A stretch of DNA of 13,422 bases, taken from NCBI GenBank assembly GCA_034429695.1, contig DAOUGC010000205.1, positions 1-13,422 of the forward strand, given 5' to 3'. Under the pieces are notes generated by a model. It had not been told where the DNA came from and did not search any database. It saw only the letters and a list, made by a program, of their open reading frames with translations. Both the position numbers and the translations under genes were made by a program. Position 1 is the stretch's first letter. Every line of letters starts with the position of its first letter. The DNA comes from DAOUGC01 sp034429695. Lineage in GTDB: Bacteria > Chloroflexota > Anaerolineae > Anaerolineales > Anaerolineaceae. Positions 1 through 6,098 of the stretch are shown one piece after another.

Positions 1-762
1 GTGGTCGCTGTGCTGTTCCTGCTGGTGGCGGGTCCCACCCTGGGTCTGGTGCGCAGCGCTGAACTGACCACCGACCACTTTGTGGAAGCCATGGACGGCG
101 CGCAAAGCGCGGATGTATATCTGGATCTCGGGTTTGCCCCCACCCGCATGCATACCCTCACTGACAGCGACGACTTGTTTGACGCCACCATTGTCCATCT
201 CGGCGATGTCAGCTTTAAAGCCACCGGCGAAGCCAACCGCAGCCTGCGCCTGGTGCAATCGGGCAATGTTGACCTGTATAACTTTCCGATGAGCATGGAC
301 AGCCGCTGGGAGATCGGCATGGCAGCGGATGTACCCACCAAACTGACCATCGACAGCGGTTCCGGCAGCGTTGATGCCGACCTGAGCGGGATGAACCTGA
401 CCGGGTTCAAACTGGACAGCGGTTCAGGCAGCATTGACGTGGTTTTGCCCGCAACTGATGAGCCATACAAAGCCAGTTTTGAAAGCGGCTCGGGCAGCCT
501 GGAGCTTGAGGCTCCCTGTGGTGTGGATGTGCGCATCAACAGCGGTTCAGGCAGCGTTTCCATTAATGTGCCGGATGATTGCCCTGTGCGCGTCGAGGTG
601 GTGGATGACGGTTCAGGCAGCGTCTCGGTGCGCAACGACATGGAGCATGTGGTGGACCGCGGCGATGATGAAGGTGTGTGGGAAAGCGCCGATTTTGACG
701 AGGATGCAGAGCACATCACCATTCAGCTTGATCAAGGCTCGGGCAGCTTCAGGGTTCGCTAA
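1..762 (+). CDS. Toast-rack (DUF4097-type) membrane-anchored protein, 5' end probably outside the window
   Basis: The frame is open from the first base. The GTG there is probably not the true start, because the protein begins inside a hydrophobic stretch (residues 1-16) that resembles the last membrane helix of a longer LiaF/toast-rack type protein. Residues about 30-90 look like the toast-rack N-terminal domain. From residue 119 the protein carries six GSGS turns (first residue of each at about 119, 140, 162, 181, 203 and 245), each followed by alternating hydrophobic residues. They are spaced 21, 22, 19, 22 and 42 residues, as expected for coils of a right-handed beta-helix or beta-roll. 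The C-terminal half is acidic, consistent with an exported domain. Proteins of this class sit at the cell envelope and some belong to envelope-stress modules, but no specific role can be read here. Domain call fairly sure; function unknown. Confidence 0.7.
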   Translation: MVAVLFLLVAGPTLGLVRSAELTTDHFVEAMDGAQSADVYLDLGFAPTRMHTLTDSDDLFDATIVHLGDVSFKATGEANRSLRLVQSGNVDLYNFPMSMDSRWEIGMAADVPTKLTIDSGSGSVDADLSGMNLTGFKLDSGSGSIDVVLPATDEPYKASFESGSGSLELEAPCGVDVRINSGSGSVSINVPDDCPVRVEVVDDGSGSVSVRNDMEHVVDRGDDEGVWESADFDEDAEHITIQLDQGSGSFRVR

Positions 763-781
763 ACAGACGCACCAAAACCAC

Positions 782-820
782 AACCTCCGCTGGGAAACCG
801 GCGGAGGTTTTTTCTTTGTT
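782..820 (+). terminator. Rho-independent terminator with GAAA tetraloop
   Basis: The left arm 782-793 pairs with 798-809 to make a 12-bp stem (one U-G pair, 791 with 800) closed by a GAAA tetraloop at 794-797. A T-rich run at 808-820, six Ts then more T, follows directly. It lies 20 nt after the stop of the toast-rack gene and ends transcription before the next promoter. Confidence 0.92.
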
Positions 821-825
821 CAGTG

Positions 826-834
826 TGCTATACT
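826..834 (+). promoter_or_regulatory. Extended -10 promoter for the lipoprotein gene
   Basis: TGC followed directly by TATACT (829-834) fits an extended -10 element. No good -35 hexamer lies 16-18 nt upstream, where the terminator T-run sits. The expected start of transcription is about 841-843, almost exactly at the ATG at 843, and no Shine-Dalgarno sequence is present. The message may therefore be leaderless. Confidence 0.55.
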
Positions 835-842
835 GATCCTCT

Positions 843-2930
843 ATGCGAACGGCAAAATCCCTGACTCTGTTGTTAATACTCGTCAGCCTGATCCTGTCTG
901 CCTGCAGCCCGCAGAACGCGGCTGTGCACAACCCTACAGCCAGTGATCAACCGGTGAATGACCCTCCTGTGACAGGGGCGACCGCAGTTGTGGATGCTCA
1001 AACCACGCCGAATGAGAGCCAGCCGCTGCCCACTGTGGTTCAAGGCGCTGATGATCAGCCTGCCGGGCACGACGCTGCGGAAAGCTCACCCACCCCTGAC
1101 CTGCGCCTGCCGCCTGACCGCTGGAAGGAATGGGAGGTGACACCGCAAATTTCTGCGCGGGCTATCCAGATCTACCGTGAAGGTCTGGCGCGCGGCAACG
1201 ACCCGACGCATTTCTCTGTGGTGGGTGATTGCCAGTCGATCCGCGAGGTCTTCATGGGCGACTATGACCACGCTGCGCTGTATCATCTGGACGGCGCGCA
1301 TGCCTACCTGCAGGAGACCATTGATTTTTACAGCGGCAACTTTGACCGCTCCGGCATGGCGGTGCGCGGTGGGTTCACCGCGGCCTCACTGCTCTCACCC
1401 CTGCATGCTGACCCTGAATATTGCGATACCGGCGAGACGCCGCTTGGTTGCGAATTCCGCCTGCACAAACCCTCCATTGTGATCATCAGCCTGGAGACCT
1501 GGGCTGATTACCAGACCATTGAGCGCTACGAAGTGTATTTAAGAAAGATCGTGGATGCCAGCCTTGCAGCCGGTGTGCTGCCTGTGCTGATGACCAAAGC
1601 CGATGTGGCCGAGGTGGGCGACGGCAGGCATTACATCAACCCGGCTGTGGCGCGCGTGGCGTATGAGTATGACCTGCCGCTGGCGAACTTCTGGCGCTCG
1701 GCGCAGACCCTGGAAAACTGGGGTATTGACCCCGAACGCGACGGTTTCCACCTCTCGGAGGACGGCTTCAGGCGCAAGAGTTTTGTGGCGCTGCAGGCGC
1801 TGGATGCCGTGCGCCGGGCTGTGCTGGGAGAAGCGCCTGCACAGCAGGAAGATGGGCTGGTTGCCAATACCACTCCAACAGTTGAATCGGAGGTCGAGCC
1901 GGCGGCGCAATGGGCCGCCCCGAGCCTGTGCGCTCAGGGAAGCGGGTGCGTCCTGATCGGTGTGAACGCCACAGACGATGAGCAACAGCGCGGTGTGTGG
2001 CTGGCTGAGCCTGAGGGTGGGGAAAGCGAAAAACTGGCTCTTCCACTGGCTGAACTGCAACATGCCGTTGGCCGCAGCGCCTTGATCTCATCCGGCGGCA
2101 ACCTGTACCGTCTGGATCTGGACGGCAGCCAGCCGCGCCTGCTGGCGCAGGACCTGCTGCCAGGGGACGGGCTGCGGGCGGTGATCAGGCCGGATGGCGG
2201 CGTGGTTTACCTGTCAGCGGATGAGCGCGGTGCAGGGCTGACCCTGATCGACGCGCAAGGAACCCACACCCTGCTGGCGACGGTGCAGGATGCCCCACAG
2301 GGGTTGATACCCTCCACGGATGCCAACCGCCAGTATGTGAAGACTGCCGCTGGAGTTGCATTTGTTGCGCTGGAGACCGGGGCGGTGGAGCCGGTGGGCG
2401 GGATGCTGCAACCGGCTTTCTCGCCCGATGGCGCACAGGTGGCGTTCATGGACCCGCAGTACAACACAGAGAACGGCTTTAACGACAAACTTGCCATTGA
2501 AGATCTGCAAAAGGGGTTGGTATCGCGGCGGCTGGTGATCTTCCCGCCGTCAGAGGGATACATGGTGCGCAACCGCCTGTACCAGTTTACCTGGTCGCCG
2601 AATGGTGGTTCTGTATTGGCGTTAATGGCGGATCACAGCAATTATTTTGAAAAAGTGATGGTGTATCACGCCTACGTGTTCACACTGAATAATGGCTGGT
2701 TGAAAGAATACGCGCGATTGAACGGTGTACTGCCCGCAGCGGCGTGGTCGCCGGATGGAACCAGCCTGATGATCGGGCAGACGCTGGAAGAAGCCGGAAG
2801 CTACCGGTTGGAATTTCAACACCTGAACCTGGATGGGTCAAAGCCCGTCGCGGCAGGCTTTGATACGGTTGGAAGCGCCGGACAGGCTTTTGTGTACATC
2901 ACCCGCATGGCGTGGCTGGGCGGGGAATGA
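843..2930 (+). CDS. Lipoprotein with SGNH-hydrolase-like domain and C-terminal beta-propeller
   Basis: The 695-aa product begins with a lipoprotein signal peptide: charged start, hydrophobic core at residues 7-18, lipobox LSAC with C21 as the lipidation site. A Pro/Thr/Gln-rich linker follows to about residue 85. Residues 120-325 resemble an SGNH/GDSL esterase fold: block I reads VVGDCQS (C130 where serine is usual), and block V is DGFHLS with D300 and H303 in the catalytic Asp-x-x-His spacing. The block III Asn is not evident; the segment reads ISLETWAD (216-223). Residues 370-695 carry TolB/WD40-like propeller blades with SPDG-type turns at 527-530, 585-588 and 636-639. The protein should be anchored on the outer face of the membrane. 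A carbohydrate or envelope-polymer deacylating or binding role is possible but inferred. No Shine-Dalgarno precedes the ATG. The stop is only 10 nt from the convergent gene at 2941. Confidence 0.8.
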   Translation: MRTAKSLTLLLILVSLILSACSPQNAAVHNPTASDQPVNDPPVTGATAVVDAQTTPNESQPLPTVVQGADDQPAGHDAAESSPTPDLRLPPDRWKEWEVTPQISARAIQIYREGLARGNDPTHFSVVGDCQSIREVFMGDYDHAALYHLDGAHAYLQETIDFYSGNFDRSGMAVRGGFTAASLLSPLHADPEYCDTGETPLGCEFRLHKPSIVIISLETWADYQTIERYEVYLRKIVDASLAAGVLPVLMTKADVAEVGDGRHYINPAVARVAYEYDLPLANFWRSAQTLENWGIDPERDGFHLSEDGFRRKSFVALQALDAVRRAVLGEAPAQQEDGLVANTTPTVESEVEPAAQWAAPSLCAQGSGCVLIGVNATDDEQQRGVWLAEPEGGESEKLALPLAELQHAVGRSALISSGGNLYRLDLDGSQPRLLAQDLLPGDGLRAVIRPDGGVVYLSADERGAGLTLIDAQGTHTLLATVQDAPQGLIPSTDANRQYVKTAAGVAFVALETGAVEPVGGMLQPAFSPDGAQVAFMDPQYNTENGFNDKLAIEDLQKGLVSRRLVIFPPSEGYMVRNRLYQFTWSPNGGSVLALMADHSNYFEKVMVYHAYVFTLNNGWLKEYARLNGVLPAAAWSPDGTSLMIGQTLEEAGSYRLEFQHLNLDGSKPVAAGFDTVGSAGQAFVYITRMAWLGGE

Positions 2931-2940
2931 GTTATGCCAT

Positions 2941-3327
2941 TTACGGGATTAATTTGACGCCCAGCGCCAGCCAGTCGCCGTCCAATTCGAGCCGCTTATC
3001 CACATCGTAGCCGATCTCTCTGGCATAACGGCGGATGGAGGGGATATCCATCTGCCCGTTTTGCAGGGCATGTTGATCCACCAGCACCCAACCGGTTCCG
3101 GTGGATTTTTGAAACGCTTTCAGCCGCGGAAAATACTCGGTGAGTTCCTCCAGACTGCGCGCAAAAAAGAACACCGAATCCACCGGGCCGCTGGGGACAT
3201 TTTCCTCCACGTAAACCCCTTCAGGCAGGGGACCAAAATACCCGGGCAGGTCAACGGCAGCGTTCATGAACAGGATCGACTGATCCGGTTCAACCGATAA
3301 GCGTTTTAAGATGGGACTGTGATCCAC
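2941..3327 (-). CDS. DUF3052-like small protein
   Basis: A 128-aa soluble protein with a GTG start, chosen because GGAGG lies 8 nt upstream on the minus strand. The layout resembles the DUF3052 family: an N-terminal segment around SILFMNAAVDLPGYFGPLP, a middle strand VDSVFFFARS, a Gly-Trp-Val strand (GTGWVLVDQ), and a C-terminal GDWLALGVKLIP like the family's terminal 'WS-L-F' ending. The match is from memory of the family pattern and is distant. Its biochemical role is unknown. It is the last gene of the minus-strand cluster, 81 nt downstream of the MetH-activation-like gene, and ends 10 nt from the convergent lipoprotein gene. No terminator hairpin separates the two. Confidence 0.6.
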   Translation of the reverse strand: MDHSPILKRLSVEPDQSILFMNAAVDLPGYFGPLPEGVYVEENVPSGPVDSVFFFARSLEELTEYFPRLKAFQKSTGTGWVLVDQHALQNGQMDIPSIRRYAREIGYDVDKRLELDGDWLALGVKLIP

Positions 3328-3408
3328 GATTGCATCCTCCTGCAGCCATTATGCGCGACAGGGGAGGCGGTGTAAATGGGGGAATCCCTGGGGATGGGAC
3401 GTGGAGTG

Positions 3409-4086
3409 TCACCCAAGGCGGGCGGCGAGTGCAGGGTCAAACGGTGCGCGGCGGCCAGGGCAACGCTGGCGCGGGCACAGTTTGCAGCTTTCAAAGTCAT
3501 CCTGACTGGCGAAGCGCAGCCCCGATAGGGTCTTGTTGGGCAGCATCAACAGGCTGTCGGTCAGACGCACACCCAGGGCGGCAGGCAGATCGCCAAGCAG
3601 TGAAAACAATGGCATTTGCTGTTCCAGCGGCCAGTCTGGCAGTGAGCCGGGCGTCATGGTGGCGGCTTCCTTCAGCGCGTAACGCTGCTCCAGATGCTCC
3701 ATCAGGTGAGCCACGGCTGCGTCAAGCGCCATATGCTTGATCTCCTCAGCCCAGTAGCGTTCCAGCGGGTCATCAAACCCGGCTGACCAGTCATCCAGCT
3801 CGGTTCCGCAGGTTGCCAGAAAGGGAAAGGCGCGGTGGGTGGCTGACAGGTTGGCGCTCAACACCCTGCCGGTGAACCACACCCCGTTGAGGTTAAGTGA
3901 ATTTTCAGCGCGCTCATCAATGACCCCCAGCAGGCAGGCGGCTTTGGGCTTTGCCACAGCCTGTGCCTGTTGCAGCAGTTCGTCCACGCGTTGAATGTAC
4001 GGACTGCCGGGTTTCAGGCGCAAACGGGCATGCACCCGGGTGCGCTGCGGCGCAAAGGCGATATCGGTCAGCAGGGTTTTGTCCAT
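3409..4086 (-). CDS. Vitamin B12-dependent methionine synthase activation domain-like protein with C-terminal Cys cluster
   Basis: The 225-aa protein resembles the stand-alone relatives of the MetH reactivation (AdoMet-binding) domain. The segment 142-191 holds the family pattern: TPGSLPDWPLEQQ, an LF-LL helix, then GVRLTDSLLMLPNKTLSG, equivalent to the 'PGY...W...MxPxxSVSG' region of MetH. It ends with C201-x2-C204-x4-C209 followed by a basic tail, which could bind a metal or Fe-S cluster. In full-length MetH this domain binds AdoMet for reductive methylation of cobalamin. Free-standing versions are often found with corrinoid methyltransferase systems, but none is visible here. There is no clear Shine-Dalgarno; the ATG lies 31 nt after the stop of the DUF1232 gene, so translation may depend on that gene. 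Family call good; substrate unknown. Confidence 0.7.
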   Translation of the reverse strand: MDKTLLTDIAFAPQRTRVHARLRLKPGSPYIQRVDELLQQAQAVAKPKAACLLGVIDERAENSLNLNGVWFTGRVLSANLSATHRAFPFLATCGTELDDWSAGFDDPLERYWAEEIKHMALDAAVAHLMEHLEQRYALKEAATMTPGSLPDWPLEQQMPLFSLLGDLPAALGVRLTDSLLMLPNKTLSGLRFASQDDFESCKLCPRQRCPGRRAPFDPALAARLG

Positions 4087-4117
4087 GCAGGCAGGCGGGT
4101 AGGGAGGGCGCGCAGGG

Positions 4118-4384
4118 TTATGCGCGTTTTTTGCGCCCTTCCACCAATTCCATCAAACCGGCCCATACCAGGGCGTAAGCCAGGCCTTCATCCAGGTTGC
4201 CAATGGCCGGCAGATTATCCGGCAGCAGTTCAAACACGCCAAGGGTGGGGTTGAGAACGTAGATCAGGCCGATCACCGCGAGGATGTAAGTGAGCCAGGA
4301 TGGAAAGCCAAAGGTGGAAAGCGGGCTGTTAAAAATGGTCGGTTTGCGAACGACCGGTTGGGTTGGGGGTTCATCCATGTTCAT
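4118..4384 (-). CDS. DUF1232-like small membrane protein
   Basis: An 88-aa protein with one likely membrane-inserted stretch at residues 30-48 (Trp-Leu-Thr-Tyr into a run of Ile/Val/Leu). The motif NPTLGVFELLPDNLPAIGNLDE that follows, about residues 45-66, resembles the DUF1232 (YkvA-type) pattern 'P-D-liPD-iP-lG-lDD'. The C-terminus is basic (GRKKRA). Its ATG overlaps the stop of the upstream ATL gene as ATGA (4381-4384), and GGAGAGGTG lies just before it, so the two are translationally coupled. Members of this family have no settled function. Confidence 0.7.
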   Translation of the reverse strand: MNMDEPPTQPVVRKPTIFNSPLSTFGFPSWLTYILAVIGLIYVLNPTLGVFELLPDNLPAIGNLDEGLAYALVWAGLMELVEGRKKRA

Positions 4385-4782
4385 TTCACCTCTCCATCAA
4401 ACAGGCCGGGTTGGGCGGCTGGCTGGTCTTCAGGCCTGCCCGGACCGGGTTGATCATCATCCAGGCCGCCCCATTGATAACGAGCCAGGTCAACACGGCC
4501 TTTTTCATCAAAAACGACACCCTCAGCTTCCAGCAGATCACGCTGGGTGGAGGCTCCACCCACGCCTGGCATGCTGATCTTGCCCTGGCTGTTGATTACG
4601 CGCTGCCACGGAATGTCATCTTCCTTGACTGCTGCCATGGCATAACCAACCGTGCGGGCGTCACATTCGCCGCAGATGCGCGCCACCTGCCCGTATGTGG
4701 TCACTTTGCCGGAGGGCACCTGGCGTACGATAAAGTAAATTTTTTCAAACAGCGATGGTCGTGATGGTTTTGTTTGAGACAT
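4381..4782 (-). CDS. Alkyltransferase-like protein (ATL, MGMT family without the catalytic cysteine)
   Basis: The 133-aa product matches the C-terminal DNA-binding domain of O6-methylguanine-DNA methyltransferase: VPSGKVTTYGQVA (residues 22-34), an arginine-finger segment DARTVG (R43), and the active-site segment IPWQRVIN (57-64). The PCHRV of true MGMT is PWQRV here. W59 replaces the acceptor cysteine and Gln replaces the following His. By analogy with E. coli eAtl and S. pombe Atl1, it should bind and bend O6-alkylguanine DNA and hand it to nucleotide excision repair rather than repair it. The last 35 residues, Gly/Pro/Asp-rich, are an extra tail of unknown use. The start is supported by AAGGAG 9 nt upstream. 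It overlaps the DUF1232 gene by 4 nt. Confidence 0.88.
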   Translation of the reverse strand: MSQTKPSRPSLFEKIYFIVRQVPSGKVTTYGQVARICGECDARTVGYAMAAVKEDDIPWQRVINSQGKISMPGVGGASTQRDLLEAEGVVFDEKGRVDLARYQWGGLDDDQPGPGRPEDQPAAQPGLFDGEVK

Positions 4783-4822
4783 GGCCGTTTCTCCTTTTTG
4801 TCGGCCGGATGGAAATGTGCAC

Positions 4823-5332
4823 TCAGAGTGAGCCTTTTCGAATGCTGGTATCAGACATCAGTCGTTTAACCATAATTAAACAGGGATTATCTGTTCCCCA
4901 TAACAGGGTGGTTTCTTCCAGCGGGCGAAACCCTATTGAGGTGTAAAAAGCACGGGTGCGGGTATATCCGGGATCTGGATCAGATGGGGCCAGCGTTTTT
5001 ACCTGCAAATATTCAATCTTTTGAGTGCATAACCAGGCTTCTGCAGCCGACATCAATTTCCGTCCGATTCCATGATGATGGAGTTGTGGTAACACCCCCA
5101 TGACATGAACTTCTGCAGAGAATGGATTGTGCAGATGGATCGAAACAAACCCAACTGTTTCGTTGTTTGCATTCATCGCCAGCCAGCCGGGCATATTTGC
5201 TGCATCAATGACAAATTGTTTCACTGCAGATTCAATACCAAACCACTCAGGCAAGCATCCGAGTATCTTCTGGCAGGCCTCAGAAGGCTGCACTCCATAT
5301 AGGGGACCTTGAATGGTAATCGCATTTTCCAT
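4823..5332 (-). CDS. GNAT family N-acetyltransferase
   Basis: A 169-aa acetyltransferase. The start at 5332 (MENAITIQ) is preferred over an in-frame ATG at 5347, because GAGAG sits 8-9 nt before it and none precedes the upstream ATG. Strand beta4 and motif A read HVMGVLPQLHHHGIGRKLM (residues 76-94), with the acetyl-CoA pyrophosphate loop H85-x2-G88-x-G90. Motif B is TRAFYTSIGF further on. The N-terminal LPEWFGIESAVKQFV and HNPFSAEVHVMGVLP patterns resemble GNAT proteins I associate with Bacilli. The acceptor substrate is unknown. Sampled 60-base stretches are only about 40-52% GC against about 60-68% in neighbouring genes, suggesting recent acquisition. It is first in the minus-strand cluster, 40 nt before the ATL gene, but could be a separate unit. 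Confidence 0.85.
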   Translation of the reverse strand: MENAITIQGPLYGVQPSEACQKILGCLPEWFGIESAVKQFVIDAANMPGWLAMNANNETVGFVSIHLHNPFSAEVHVMGVLPQLHHHGIGRKLMSAAEAWLCTQKIEYLQVKTLAPSDPDPGYTRTRAFYTSIGFRPLEETTLLWGTDNPCLIMVKRLMSDTSIRKGSL

Positions 5333-5358
5333 ACTGGCATCTCTCAATATCTTTTAAA

Positions 5359-5368
5359 ATTGTACAAT
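5359..5368. promoter_or_regulatory. Perfect palindrome with a -10-like hexamer on both strands
   Basis: ATTGTACAAT reads the same on both strands, and each strand contains TACAAT. On the minus strand it lies 26 nt upstream of the chosen GNAT start and is a plausible -10 element for that gene. No convincing -35 is seen at the right spacing, so the assignment is tentative. It could equally be an operator for a dimeric repressor. Confidence 0.3.
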
Positions 5369-5508
5369 AAAGTAGAACAAAATACCACAAATCGCGGCGG
5401 ATGGAGGTGGAGGGAGCCGGAAATGGTTGATTGTGTCCGTCCCGGACGAATGCCGTCGTCCTTTTCAGGCTGGCAAACTATCAAATCCCATCATCTTTCG
5501 CATGAAAT

Positions 5509-5537
5509 TTGCATCCCGCTTTTTGATGCGCTACAAT
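5509..5537 (+). promoter_or_regulatory. Candidate promoter for the CBS-domain gene
   Basis: TTGCAT (5509-5514) and TACAAT (5532-5537) are separated by 17 nt. The -10 is good and the -35 partial. It lies 42 nt upstream of the CBS ATG, in the relatively AT-rich spacer between the divergent GNAT and CBS genes. Confidence 0.5.
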
Positions 5538-5579
5538 TTTCTTAACGGTTTTGGTAAAGGTTTTAGAAAAGAGGGAGAA

Positions 5580-6020
5580 ATGGAAACTGTTCGTCACATA
5601 TTACAATTAAAGGGTGATTTCACCTGGTGCATCGCCCCGGACGACACGGTATATAACGCGCTGCGCATGATGGCTGACAAGGACGTTGGCGCCCTGCTGG
5701 TGATGGAGAATGATCACCTGATCGGCATCATCTCTGAGCGCGATTATGCCCGCAAGGTGATCCTGTTCAATAAATCCTCACGCGAGACGCTGGTGCGCGA
5801 GATCATGACTGCCGAAGTGCATACGGTTCATCCTGACCAGACCGTCCAGGAGTGCATCGAAATGATGTACCGCCATCAGATCCGGCACCTGCCTGTGGTG
5901 GAGGATGGGCGCGTGGTGGGGGTCATTTCCACCAAGGACGTGATGAGTGACATGATTTACCAGCAGCGCGAAATGATCAAATCACTCACCGAACAAATGG
6001 CCGGCAAACGTCCGGTGTAA
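5580..6020 (+). CDS. CBS-pair domain protein
   Basis: The start at 5580 gives 146 residues and is preceded by GAGGGAG 2-3 nt upstream. The frame stays open back to 5427, but that extension has no ribosome binding site and would translate through the promoter region. Residues 15-65 form the first CBS motif (DTVYNALRMM, then GIISERDYARKV) and 72-128 the second (DQTVQECIEMM, then GVISTKDVMS). Two CBS motifs form a Bateman module that binds adenine nucleotides such as AMP, ATP or NAD(H). No other domain is attached, so it probably acts as a stand-alone energy or nucleotide sensor. Its partner is not identified. The next gene, PrsW-like, begins 78 nt downstream beyond a strong hairpin. Confidence 0.88.
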   Translation: METVRHILQLKGDFTWCIAPDDTVYNALRMMADKDVGALLVMENDHLIGIISERDYARKVILFNKSSRETLVREIMTAEVHTVHPDQTVQECIEMMYRHQIRHLPVVEDGRVVGVISTKDVMSDMIYQQREMIKSLTEQMAGKRPV

Positions 6021-6030
6021 CCCATCGTCA

Positions 6031-6075
6031 TTCACCGTTCCGGGGTGAAGATACGCAGGTTTCACCCCGGAGCGG
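6031..6075 (+). promoter_or_regulatory. Long hairpin with a competing partner between CBS and PrsW genes
   Basis: Bases 6035-6049 pair with 6061-6075, a 15-bp stem with one G-U pair and an 11-nt loop. The right half of the left arm, GGTGAA (6044-6049), can instead pair with the earlier TTCACC at 6031-6036. No T-run follows, so it is not a standard intrinsic terminator. It lies 10 nt after the CBS stop and 23 nt before the chosen PrsW ATG. It could be an attenuator, an RNA-processing or stability element, or a protein binding site. Confidence 0.5.
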
Positions 6076-6098
6076 AATCCGTCATCGGAACCTTCGCC

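Noticed and set aside
1539..2063. 174-aa minus-strand open frame opposite the lipoprotein gene
   Set aside because: No start signal or domain; the plus-strand frame holds the SGNH-like motifs and continues uninterrupted through the region.
3330..3740. Plus-strand 136-aa open frame
   Set aside because: It overlaps the minus-strand MetH-activation-like gene, has no ribosome binding site, and its composition looks like an antisense translation.
5435..5447. Small inverted repeat GTCCG/CGGAC in the GNAT-CBS spacer
   Set aside because: Only 5 bp with a 3-nt loop, no T-run and no clear relation to either promoter; compatible with chance.
5427..5579. 51-codon N-terminal extension of the CBS protein
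   Set aside because: It would cross the likely promoter (5509-5537), has no ribosome binding site, and the ATG at 5580 has a strong one.
6045..6098. GTG start giving an 18-residue longer PrsW protein
   Set aside because: The GTG lies inside the long hairpin and has no ribosome binding site; the ATG at 6099 has GGAA 8 nt upstream and begins directly before the first membrane segment.
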